The notes under the pieces were generated by a model. It had not been told where the DNA came from. It saw only the letters and a list, made by a program, of their open reading frames with translations, and searched no databases. Below are positions 18,795-26,645 of a stretch of 64,000 nt of DNA, one piece after another. Numbering within the stretch: position 1 is the first letter of the stretch; each line of letters begins with the position of its first letter. Position numbers and translations under genes: made by a program. The stretch is from Cellvibrionaceae bacterium 1162T.S.0a.05 (GTDB lineage Bacteria; Pseudomonadota; Gammaproteobacteria; Pseudomonadales; Cellvibrionaceae), in the NCBI GenBank assembly GCA_000964245.1, contig LANB01000001.1:723501-787500 (forward strand), read 5' to 3'.

Positions 18795-20267
18795 TTACAT
18801 CAAGACCTTTATCGCTGAGTTGAGACTTTCAATCAAGGCTTGAGGCGAGATGCCTAAATAAAGGACAAACGCGGTCATCACGAGGAGAATAAGTTTGTTT
18901 TCAAACGGAATGGCTGCTTTTTGAAAATCATTCTCATCTTCTGCCGGTTTGCACATTTCCATGATGACTTTTAGATAGTAGTAGAGGCCGATGGCACTGC
19001 TGATGATGAGGATGCCAAGCAGGAACCAGAGGGTGTAACTCGCACCAGCCGCAAAGACGTAGAATTTGGCGATGAAGCCTGCTGTGAGTGGCACGCCCGC
19101 AAGGGACAATAGCGCAACTGAAAATATGGCGGCGAGCCAGGGGCGTTGCCAAAAAAGGCCGCGATAGTCTTTGAGGTTTTCTGCTTCAATGCCATGTTCT
19201 GGTTGCGAGAGTGCAGAAAGCGCGCCGAAAGCGACCCAGGTGGTAACGACGTATGCAACCAGATAAAAACCAACGGCTTCCATGGCGAGGGCTTTGTTTG
19301 TGGCGCTTGCCGAGCTGGCTGCGATTAGGGCAATGATTAAATATCCGAAGTGGGCGATGGAGGAGTAGGCGAGTAAGCGTTTGAGGTTGTCTTGCATCAG
19401 CGCCAGGCCGTTGCCAACCAGCATTGAGAGGACGCCGATAAAAGCGAGTGCGGCCTGAACATTGAATAAGCCCAATGCGCCGGATTCGTGCAGGAAGCGC
19501 AAACCCAAGGCAAATACGATCACTTTGGAAATTGTGGCAAGAAAGGCAGTGACCGGAACGGGCGCACCTTCGTAGACGTCGGGTGTCCACATGTGGAAAG
19601 GCACCCAACTTAATTTAAAACCGACGCCAATCAGCAGCATGGCGATGCCCATCATGCCGTAACCATTAAGCGTACCGTTCAGTATTTTTTGTTGTATGCC
19701 CTCGAAAGTGAGCACGCCAAAATTTAAGTAGATTAAGGCCACACCGAACAGGAGGAAGGAGGACGATACCCCCGAGAGAATCATATATTTAATACTGGCT
19801 TCCAGGGTGGATACGCGCTTGTGTTCGCCGTGAACCATATAACCGACCATGGCAAACAGCGATACACTCAAGAGTTCTACACCTATAAAGAAGGATGCAA
19901 AGTGATTACTTGCGGCGAGCACAACTGCGCCCAATACCGCCAGAGAAAGCAGCATGTAATATTCTTCTTTTAAATCCTCGCTGCGGCGTAAATAGTCGTA
20001 AGCCAAAAGTACAGCAGGGACGCTGGCAAAACAGGTCATGACGATAAAAAAGCGGCTAAAGTCGTCGAGTATGATGAGAGGCGTTATTTGTATCGCGGGT
20101 TGCCCCATGCTTTGAAAAACCATAATGCCTGCTGCAATAAAACCCGCGAGCGTAATGAGGCTTATTAAACGATGATGACGAACAAAGCTGACAACCAACA
20201 TAAGAATCACACTGATGCTGGCAACCACCAGTAAGGGAACAAGCGCAATAAGTTCTTCAATTGTCAT
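18795..20267 (-). CDS. nuoN: NADH-quinone oxidoreductase subunit N
   Basis: Antiporter-like proton-pumping subunit of complex I, in the inner membrane. The 490 residues carry about 14 hydrophobic segments. Family motifs seen include EYYMLLSLAVLGAVVLAASNHFASFFIGVELLS, the conserved Lys helix (GVGFKLSWVPFHMWTPDVYEGAP) and KRLLAYSSIAHFGYL. It is the last gene of the nuo operon, 2 nt from nuoM (stop 20269, start 20267). The end of the transcript probably lies in the 415-bp gap downstream that contains R1; no clear terminator was seen. Confidence 0.97.
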   Translation of the reverse strand: MTIEELIALVPLLVVASISVILMLVVSFVRHHRLISLITLAGFIAAGIMVFQSMGQPAIQITPLIILDDFSRFFIVMTCFASVPAVLLAYDYLRRSEDLKEEYYMLLSLAVLGAVVLAASNHFASFFIGVELLSVSLFAMVGYMVHGEHKRVSTLEASIKYMILSGVSSSFLLFGVALIYLNFGVLTFEGIQQKILNGTLNGYGMMGIAMLLIGVGFKLSWVPFHMWTPDVYEGAPVPVTAFLATISKVIVFALGLRFLHESGALGLFNVQAALAFIGVLSMLVGNGLALMQDNLKRLLAYSSIAHFGYLIIALIAASSASATNKALAMEAVGFYLVAYVVTTWVAFGALSALSQPEHGIEAENLKDYRGLFWQRPWLAAIFSVALLSLAGVPLTAGFIAKFYVFAAGASYTLWFLLGILIISSAIGLYYYLKVIMEMCKPAEDENDFQKAAIPFENKLILLVMTAFVLYLGISPQALIESLNSAIKVLM

Positions 20268-20268
20268 G

Positions 20269-21771
20269 TCATGGTCCCCAGCCCAGGGCTTGTAAACTGT
20301 TAAGCGCTACGTCGCTGTATTCGGTCAATAGGCGCGGGAAAAAACCCATCAGTATCAAACCAAAAATAAGTAAACCCATCATTAACACTTCGCGTGCTTT
20401 AAATTCAAAAAGTGATGCACTGTGGGCAGAAAACGTGTCACTTTGCTCGCCCAGAAAACTTTTTTGCAAGAGATACAGCGCATACACCGGGGCCAGGATC
20501 ATGCCGAGTGCTGCGAGTATGGCTGCGATTGGATGCATTTGAAAACTTCCGAGCAGTACAAGGAATTCGCCAACAAAATTTCCGAGGCCCGGCAAGCCGA
20601 GGGCCGCAATGGCGAAAAACATTGCAATGGCTGCCATGCGAGGCGCTTGCGACCACATTCCCCCCATTTCGCTGAGGGCACGTGTATGCAAGCGATGCTG
20701 TATGGCACCGGCCATGGCAAATAGCCCCGCTGAACTCAAACCGTGTGCGATCATTTGTAACAAGGTGCCTTGCAAGGCCAGCGCGTTCCAGGAAAAAACA
20801 CCAAGCGTGACAAAACCCATATGGCTAATGGAGGAATAGGCAATCAAACGCTTCATATCGTTTTGTGCGAAAGCCATTTTGGCTGCGTACAACACGCTGA
20901 CCACAGCAATAATCAAAGCGTAGGGCGTAAAGGCCAAAGCGGCTTCGGGGAACAAGGGTACGATAAACCGCAATAAGCCGTAGGCGCCGGTTTTCAATAA
21001 AATTCCAGCAAGAATAACGCTGCCGGGTGTCGGTGCCTGAGTATGTGCATCCGGCAACCAGTTGTGAACCGGAACACCGGGCAATTTGACGAGGAAGGCC
21101 ACAAAAAAACCGAGCATGAGCAACAAGCCAAACACCCCTTCGGTTTTGGTGCCCAGTAAATCAAACCAGGAGAAACTGATTTCGCCGCTTTGCTGCCAGT
21201 TGAGAAAAACCAACGCAATCATGGATAAGAGCAATAACAAGCTACTTGCCTGGGTGTAAATAAAAAACTTTAGCGCGGCGTAGTAGCGATCTTCATGCCC
21301 CCAAATCACAATAATAAAGAACATGGGAATCAACATAATTTCCCAGAAAATAAAAAAGAGAAATAAATCCAGAGCCGCGAAAATCCCGACGACGCCTGCC
21401 AGCGTCCATAGAAAATTGAAATAGAAAAAGCCGACGCGCGTCTGGATTTCTTCCCATGCACTCAGCAAGGCAATGAATCCCAGAAAAATGGTCAAGGCGA
21501 TTAACAATACGCTGATGCCATCTACCGCCAATAAAAAGGTAATACCAAAACGCGGAATCCATTCCCATTGCAGGACCGCCAGCCACCCGCTCTGCCCTGC
21601 AACGCTTTCAAAGGCCTGGGGTTGTGCACACGCCAGAGGCCAAAGGAGAATCGCACTGACTACCAGAGTGGCCAGAGTGACCCAGCGACTTGCTGCGGCA
21701 TGCACGCGTTCAGCCAGACCGGCAAGAACGCCGCCGACAAACAGCACCACGATAAGCCACAACACTAACAT
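20269..21771 (-). CDS. nuoM: NADH-quinone oxidoreductase subunit M
   Basis: Proton-pumping antiporter-like subunit of complex I. 500 residues, with many membrane helices and the family motifs FIFWEIMLIPMFFIIVIWG, FFVAFLVKLPGVPVHNWLPDAHTQAPTPGSVILAG and KRLIAYSSISHMGFV. It lies 77 bp after nuoL and directly abuts nuoN. Length and gene order are normal. Confidence 0.98.
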   Translation of the reverse strand: MLVLWLIVVLFVGGVLAGLAERVHAAASRWVTLATLVVSAILLWPLACAQPQAFESVAGQSGWLAVLQWEWIPRFGITFLLAVDGISVLLIALTIFLGFIALLSAWEEIQTRVGFFYFNFLWTLAGVVGIFAALDLFLFFIFWEIMLIPMFFIIVIWGHEDRYYAALKFFIYTQASSLLLLLSMIALVFLNWQQSGEISFSWFDLLGTKTEGVFGLLLMLGFFVAFLVKLPGVPVHNWLPDAHTQAPTPGSVILAGILLKTGAYGLLRFIVPLFPEAALAFTPYALIIAVVSVLYAAKMAFAQNDMKRLIAYSSISHMGFVTLGVFSWNALALQGTLLQMIAHGLSSAGLFAMAGAIQHRLHTRALSEMGGMWSQAPRMAAIAMFFAIAALGLPGLGNFVGEFLVLLGSFQMHPIAAILAALGMILAPVYALYLLQKSFLGEQSDTFSAHSASLFEFKAREVLMMGLLIFGLILMGFFPRLLTEYSDVALNSLQALGWGP

Positions 21772-21848
21772 GGACCTCTCCCCTTTTTATTCATACGATT
21801 TAGCCATTCTTTTTATTCATGATTATTACTCAATTTTTTTATCCCGTT

Positions 21849-23699
21849 TCAAAGAAACACAACCACAAAAATAACGAATAATGCTGCCGTCCCCATAACA
21901 CCAACATACAATCGCAACTGTCCATTTTGTGTCATGGACAAAGCCGCATGTAAAATTTTTGCTGCGGCACTGCTGGCATCCGGCAAGAGATTCACGCAAT
22001 CTTTTTTGTTGATTTTTGCTAACCACTGATAAGGTTTCACCAGCAAGAGGTCGTAGAACCAATCCATCGCCCAACCGCTGTCGAAAAATGTCTTGAGCGG
22101 TTTCATCAAGGCTGAATTGGCAAATTTCTCAGCAGAAAACACGCGCTTGCCATAAAAGAGATAACTGATTGCAATTCCAAGGAAGGGCGTTGCGATGGCA
22201 ATGACAACAATCACAGTGGGCGGGTGTGGCGCATGCCCTCCCGGAAAAACATTGCTCAGAGGCAATTGCCAGGCGGTTTCAACAAATACACCGCCAACCA
22301 AGGCGAGGAAGGCCAGCACCACAAGTGGGGCAACAAACTTAAAGCCTTTGGGTTCATGCACGTCGCCGTTAGACGGCCCGAGAAAGACAATACAAAACAT
22401 GCGCGTGGTGTACAGTGCCGTCATAAAAGCACCGAGTACGGCGCCCAGCCAGATAAGTGGACCACCGGTACTGCTTTCCCAGGTCGCATTCAGTATTTGC
22501 TCCTTACTCCAGAAGCCGGACGTGGGCGGCACCGCGATCAATCCCAGACAGCCAATAAAAAATAAAATACACGGCAAGGGAAGACGTTTAACCAGGCCGC
22601 CCATTTTGAAAATATTTTGTTCGTGATGCAGGCTGAGAATAATGGTGCCCGCTGTTAGAAAGAGTAAGGCTTTAAAAAAGGCGTGCGTCATTAAATGGAA
22701 AATAGCTGAAGACCAGGCTCCCACCCCGAGCGCTAAAAACATATAACCGATCTGGCTAATAGTGGAATACGCTAGTACCCGTTTTAAATCGCTTTGCGTC
22801 AGCGCAGTGAAACCCGACATCAATAAGGTCAGCACGCCCACCACGGCTACGGCGTACATCATGTCTGGAGAGAGTAAAAATAATTCGTGGTTACGGGCAA
22901 TTAAATACACACCGGCGGTTACCATGGTCGCGGCATGAATCAGGGCACTCACTGGTGTCGGGCCCGCCATCGCATCTGGCAACCAGGTTTGCAGCGGTAA
23001 TTGCGCAGACTTACCGACAGCGCCACCCAAAAGCAAGGCACAAATGAGAGAAGCGGTCGCGTTGTCTTCAGTCCAAAGCAATTTGGCCTTGATCATCGCT
23101 TCCTGAATATCCAGTGTGCCCACATGTTTATAAAGCAGAAATAAACCGATAGCAAAAGCCGTATCGCCGACACGCGTGACAACAAACGCTTTTCTTGCCG
23201 CCAAGCCGTTCGCAGGATCTTTATACCAAAATCCGATTAATAAAAAACTGCATAGACCAACACCTTCCCAACCCAAAAACAACAACACCAGGTTATCTGC
23301 CAGCACCAACATTACCATCGCTGCAACGAATAAATTGGTGTAAGTAAAAAAGCGGGGAAAATCCTCGTCGTCGTACATGTATCCCGAGGCATAAATATGA
23401 ATTAAAAAGCCAACGCCGGTAATAACAAAAAGCATACTGAGCGCAAGGCCATCGAGATAAAGCGAAAATCCGGGTGCGAAATTACCTGCTTCCATCCAGG
23501 TCCATAAATGCAGCTGAAAGGATGTCATATCCTGACTTAAAAACTCATAGGCGATCAAGGCAGTCGTTAAGGCAGCGAGTCCAATCGACCCGGCACCAAT
23601 CATTGTGGTCCAGGGTTTTGGCATTTTTCCGCTTGTACTTACCAGCAACACAAAACCGAGAAAGGGAAAGAAGGGAACCAACCAAAGTAAATTCAGCAT
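21849..23699 (-). CDS. nuoL: NADH-quinone oxidoreductase subunit L
   Basis: Largest proton-pumping subunit of complex I, with the long lateral helix at its C-terminus. 616 residues. Seen: ITGVGFLIHIYASGYM, FLGWEGVGLCSFLLIGFWY, GKSAQLPLQTWLPDAMAGPTPVSALIHAATMVTAGVYLI and KRVLAYSTISQIGYMFLALG. The start at 23699 is 1 nt after the nuoK stop. It is followed by a 77-bp spacer and nuoM. All key charged residues of the channel motifs visible here look intact. Confidence 0.98.
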   Translation of the reverse strand: MLNLLWLVPFFPFLGFVLLVSTSGKMPKPWTTMIGAGSIGLAALTTALIAYEFLSQDMTSFQLHLWTWMEAGNFAPGFSLYLDGLALSMLFVITGVGFLIHIYASGYMYDDEDFPRFFTYTNLFVAAMVMLVLADNLVLLFLGWEGVGLCSFLLIGFWYKDPANGLAARKAFVVTRVGDTAFAIGLFLLYKHVGTLDIQEAMIKAKLLWTEDNATASLICALLLGGAVGKSAQLPLQTWLPDAMAGPTPVSALIHAATMVTAGVYLIARNHELFLLSPDMMYAVAVVGVLTLLMSGFTALTQSDLKRVLAYSTISQIGYMFLALGVGAWSSAIFHLMTHAFFKALLFLTAGTIILSLHHEQNIFKMGGLVKRLPLPCILFFIGCLGLIAVPPTSGFWSKEQILNATWESSTGGPLIWLGAVLGAFMTALYTTRMFCIVFLGPSNGDVHEPKGFKFVAPLVVLAFLALVGGVFVETAWQLPLSNVFPGGHAPHPPTVIVVIAIATPFLGIAISYLFYGKRVFSAEKFANSALMKPLKTFFDSGWAMDWFYDLLLVKPYQWLAKINKKDCVNLLPDASSAAAKILHAALSMTQNGQLRLYVGVMGTAALFVIFVVVFL

Positions 23700-23700
23700 G

Positions 23701-24009
23701 CTATCCCCTCAATTGTTTCAAGTTGTCGACATCAACGCTGTTATAGCGTTTGAATAACAACAAGGTAAGGCCCAGGCCGACAGCAACTTCCGCCGCGCCC
23801 AGGGTGACCACGGCGATAAACATAATTTGTCCATCTGCCTGCCCCCAGTAAGAACCTGCTGCAATAAACGCCAAGCCGGTGGCGTTTAACATGACCTCCA
23901 TGGAAATCAACATCAAAATAATATTGCGGCGTACCAGCACACCGAGCAGGCCGATACAAAATAGTATCGCCGCGAGCAACAAGGCGTGATCAATAATGAC
24001 GGTGTTCAC
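23701..24009 (-). CDS. nuoK: NADH-quinone oxidoreductase subunit K
   Basis: Small three-helix membrane subunit of complex I (102 residues), carrying the conserved glutamates in LISMEVMLNATGLAF and GAAEVAVGLGLTLLLFKR. It overlaps the nuoJ stop by 4 nt and abuts nuoL, so the three are translationally coupled. Confidence 0.97.
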   Translation of the reverse strand: MNTVIIDHALLLAAILFCIGLLGVLVRRNIILMLISMEVMLNATGLAFIAAGSYWGQADGQIMFIAVVTLGAAEVAVGLGLTLLLFKRYNSVDVDNLKQLRG

Positions 24010-24596
24010 GCTTGCCCTCCCTGCTCTTGATTTCCACCTACCCGATCAACATTCTGATCGATATCATGCTGCCTTGCTGTGCCACCGGCACGCGCATCGG
24101 GCGAACGCGCGATATGGTAAGCACCGATTAAACCGGCTAATAAAAGGAAGGACGCGAGCTCAACAACCAGTAAGTAAGGGCCAAATAAGGTAATACCTAC
24201 TTGTTTTGCACTGACTAAATTGACTTGCTGACTGACACCCGTTCCTTGCATGGCTCCAAGCAAAACAAACAATAGAGCAAACACCAAAACACTCGGAAGT
24301 ATCCACACTTTGGGTTGCAGCCAGAGCTTTTCCTGTTCAACGGCTTTTTGACCCAAATTGAGCATCATGACGACGAACACGAACAGGATCATGATGGCGC
24401 CTGCATAAATAATGACTTCAAGTGTGGCGGCAAAGGGGGCGCCGAGTAGATAAAAAATAATGGCCATGCTTAAACTGCTGACGATTAAATACAGGAGGGC
24501 ATGCACGGCGTTGTAGCGCGTGATCATGATGATGCTCGAAAGCACAGCGACAGCGGCTGTGAAGTAGAACAAAATGTTAAATGCTGTTGCTTGCAT
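24006..24596 (-). CDS. nuoJ: NADH-quinone oxidoreductase subunit J
   Basis: Five-helix membrane subunit of complex I. I start at ATG 24596 (MQATAFNILFYF), preceded by GGGGTAGAG; the frame is open further upstream, but that extension runs into repeat R2 and is not protein-like. This gives 196 residues. Motifs include NAVHALLYLIVSSLSMAIIFY and EVIIYAGAIMILFVFVVMMLN. It is separated from nuoI by a 500-bp gap that holds R2 and R3, unlike the tight spacing usual at this point; R2 ends 40 nt before this start. Confidence 0.96.
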   Translation of the reverse strand: MQATAFNILFYFTAAVAVLSSIIMITRYNAVHALLYLIVSSLSMAIIFYLLGAPFAATLEVIIYAGAIMILFVFVVMMLNLGQKAVEQEKLWLQPKVWILPSVLVFALLFVLLGAMQGTGVSQQVNLVSAKQVGITLFGPYLLVVELASFLLLAGLIGAYHIARSPDARAGGTARQHDIDQNVDRVGGNQEQGGQA

Positions 24597-24636
24597 CTCT
24601 ACCCCAATTTTTAATTCTTTGTTGTTAATCGCGTTA

Positions 24637-24750
24637 GATCGTCGATCACGAGGTACCGCTTGGTGAAAACACATGAATACATCCCTGTAGTTCCCTCACT
24701 TCATCCCTGAAGTGAGGGTTTCACCAAGCGGTACCTCGCACTCGACGATC
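24637..24750 (-). repeat. Palindromic element R2, leader of nuoJ
   Basis: Outer stem GATCGTCGA, internal loop TCA/CAC, then CGAGGTACCGCTTGGTGAAA with its full complement. The core (ACACATGAATACATCCCTG, then TAGTTCC) is followed by a perfect 10-bp hairpin CCCTCACTTC/GAAGTGAGGG with loop ATCCCT. On the nuo mRNA strand both small hairpins show the loop AGGGAU, 22 nt apart. It sits 40 nt before the nuoJ start codon and is paired with the opposite-facing R3, 165 bp away. Confidence 0.92.
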
Positions 24751-24915
24751 GGCAAAATCATGAAACACTTTTAGCAGCTAATTTTTGTTTCTTTAATAAA
24801 AACCACACGCGAATCATTCGTATATACGGTTTTTTTCTCTCAATCAGTAACGTCCACCACAAAGGATGATCTTGAGTTGTGTTTGCTTTTTGGTTTGTAG
24901 CGCGTCATTCCCTCC

Positions 24916-25029
24916 GAACACTTAGCGTGAGGTGATGCCTCTCGAAACCCTCGCATCAAGGATGAGGCGAGGGAGCTACAGGGATGTATTCATGCGTTTT
25001 CGAGAGGCACCACCTTGCGATAAGTGTTC
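24916..25029 (+). repeat. Palindromic element R3, opposite orientation, after nuoI
   Basis: Reverse-facing copy: 32-bp outer arms starting GAACACTTA with four mismatches, core AGCTACAGGGATGTATTCA, and inner hairpin CCCTCGCATC/GAGGCGAGGG. It lies 67 bp after the nuoI stop. It is further enclosed by a perfect 25-bp inverted repeat (24872-24896 and 25049-25073), so the whole palindromic region spans 24872-25073. The inner hairpin is identical to that of R6, although the outer arms differ. Confidence 0.92.
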
Positions 25030-25096
25030 TCACGCGACCAACTCCCTCAAACCAAAAAGCAAACACAACTCAATCCTCACCATGAATCTCAAAAAG

Positions 25097-25642
25097 TCAG
25101 GGCAATAAACTCTTTACATCAACGGGCGGGGCCTCATTCACCCCTTCGCCTTTTTTGCGCCCACTCACCGCCTTCCCACTCACATTATAAAAACTGTAAT
25201 TCGGATATTTTCCCGTCCCATTAATCAACAAATGTTCTTTCTCATACACCATATTTTGGCGATTGTATTCCGCCATTTCGAAATCCGGTGTCAGTTGTAT
25301 GGAGTATGTTGGGCAAGCCTCTTCACATAACCCGCAGTACACACAGCGAGAGAAATTTATTCGAAAAAATTCTGGGTACCAACGGCCTGTTTCGTCTTCC
25401 GCTTTTTGCAGGCTAATACAATCCGTGGGGCAGCTGACCGCACACAGGTTACATGCGACGCAACGCTCCTTGCCATCCGGGTCGCGAGTGAGAACGATGC
25501 GGCCGCGAAATCTTGGGGCCAGGTAGGGCATTTCATCGGGGTATTCGACGGTGTCGGCTTTGGTGAAGGTGTGTGAAAACACATCCCAAACGGATTTCAC
25601 ATTGGAAACGATGTAGTCATAAATGAGATAAAGAATTCTCAT
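25097..25642 (-). CDS. nuoI: NADH-quinone oxidoreductase subunit I
   Basis: Peripheral subunit with two [4Fe-4S] clusters that pass electrons towards NuoB and quinone. I start at ATG 25642 ([10 protein letters not shown]), 10 nt after the nuoH stop, with GAGGAAG 5 nt upstream; this gives 181 residues. The two ferredoxin motifs are [15 protein letters not shown] and [15 protein letters not shown]. The C-terminal tail is low in conservation. It is followed by the repeat-filled gap to nuoJ. Confidence 0.97.
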   Translation of the reverse strand: MRILYLIYDYIVSNVKSVWDVFSHTFTKADTVEYPDEMPYLAPRFRGRIVLTRDPDGKERCVACNLCAVSCPTDCISLQKAEDETGRWYPEFFRINFSRCVYCGLCEEACPTYSIQLTPDFEMAEYNRQNMVYEKEHLLINGTGKYPNYSFYNVSGKAVSGRKKGEGVNEAPPVDVKSLLP

Positions 25643-25652
25643 AGCAACTTCC

Positions 25653-26645
25653 TCACAACAAAACCACAACGGCGGTAATCAATAAATTCACCATGGCCAG
25701 CGGCAGCATGGCTTTCCAGCCAAAGGCCATGAGTTGGTCATAGCGTGGCCGTGGCAGTGAACCGCGGATTAAAATCATTAACAGTACAAGAATGCCCGCT
25801 TTTAACAAAAACCAGAAAACAGGAGGAATGTACGCAAGAAATCCCCAGGTGGGACCAAGCCAGCCACCGAAGAAAAGCACTGTCATCATTGCAGCGGTGA
25901 GGAGCACACTCACATATTCACCGATAAAAAACATGCCGAATTTCATACCGGAGTATTCTGTGTGAAAGCCTGCCGTTAATTCGTGTTCGGCTTCGGGTAA
26001 GTCGAAGGGGGTTCGATGACTTTCTGCAATTCCCGCAATAAAGAAAATCACCATGCCGATAAATTGCGGGATAAAAAACCAGCCATCTTCCTGGGCATGA
26101 ACGATTTCTCTTAGATTAAACGTCCCCGTGAGCATGACCACGCCCATCAGTGAGAGCCCCATAAACACTTCGTAACTCACCATTTGCGCCGCGGCGCGGA
26201 GGCCACCCAGCAAGGCATATTTGTTATCCGAGGCGTAGGCACCGAACATAACGGCATAGACACCCAGAGAGGTCATGGCCAAGAAGAACAATAAGCCGAC
26301 ATTTAAATCGACAACACCGATGCCTGGCGCGACCGGAACAACCGCGAAGGCGGCAACCACGACAAACATCGCGATAGTTGGCGCAACAACAAAAACAAAT
26401 TTATCTGCGAATGAAGGTACCCAATCTTCTTTCCACAATAATTTGATCATGTCGGCAAGCACTTGCAGTACACCGAAAGGGCCGACGCGATTGGGGCCGT
26501 AGCGATCCTGCCAAATGCCCAACATGCGGCGTTCAACCCAGGTGGTAAAGGCTGCGCTGCCAACAACAAAAACCAGTATCGCGACAACGTTTACCACGTT
26601 GAGAAGCCAGGTGCTTTGTACCGCGCTGGTTCCGATGTCGTTCAT
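25653..26645 (-). CDS. nuoH: NADH-quinone oxidoreductase subunit H
   Basis: Membrane subunit that forms the quinone chamber of complex I. 330 residues, about eight helices. Motifs: [20 protein letters not shown] near the N-terminus, [27 protein letters not shown] in the loop near the quinone site, and [13 protein letters not shown] at the end. The ATG overlaps the nuoG stop (4 nt). Confidence 0.98.
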   Translation of the reverse strand: MNDIGTSAVQSTWLLNVVNVVAILVFVVGSAAFTTWVERRMLGIWQDRYGPNRVGPFGVLQVLADMIKLLWKEDWVPSFADKFVFVVAPTIAMFVVVAAFAVVPVAPGIGVVDLNVGLLFFLAMTSLGVYAVMFGAYASDNKYALLGGLRAAAQMVSYEVFMGLSLMGVVMLTGTFNLREIVHAQEDGWFFIPQFIGMVIFFIAGIAESHRTPFDLPEAEHELTAGFHTEYSGMKFGMFFIGEYVSVLLTAAMMTVLFFGGWLGPTWGFLAYIPPVFWFLLKAGILVLLMILIRGSLPRPRYDQLMAFGWKAMLPLAMVNLLITAVVVLL

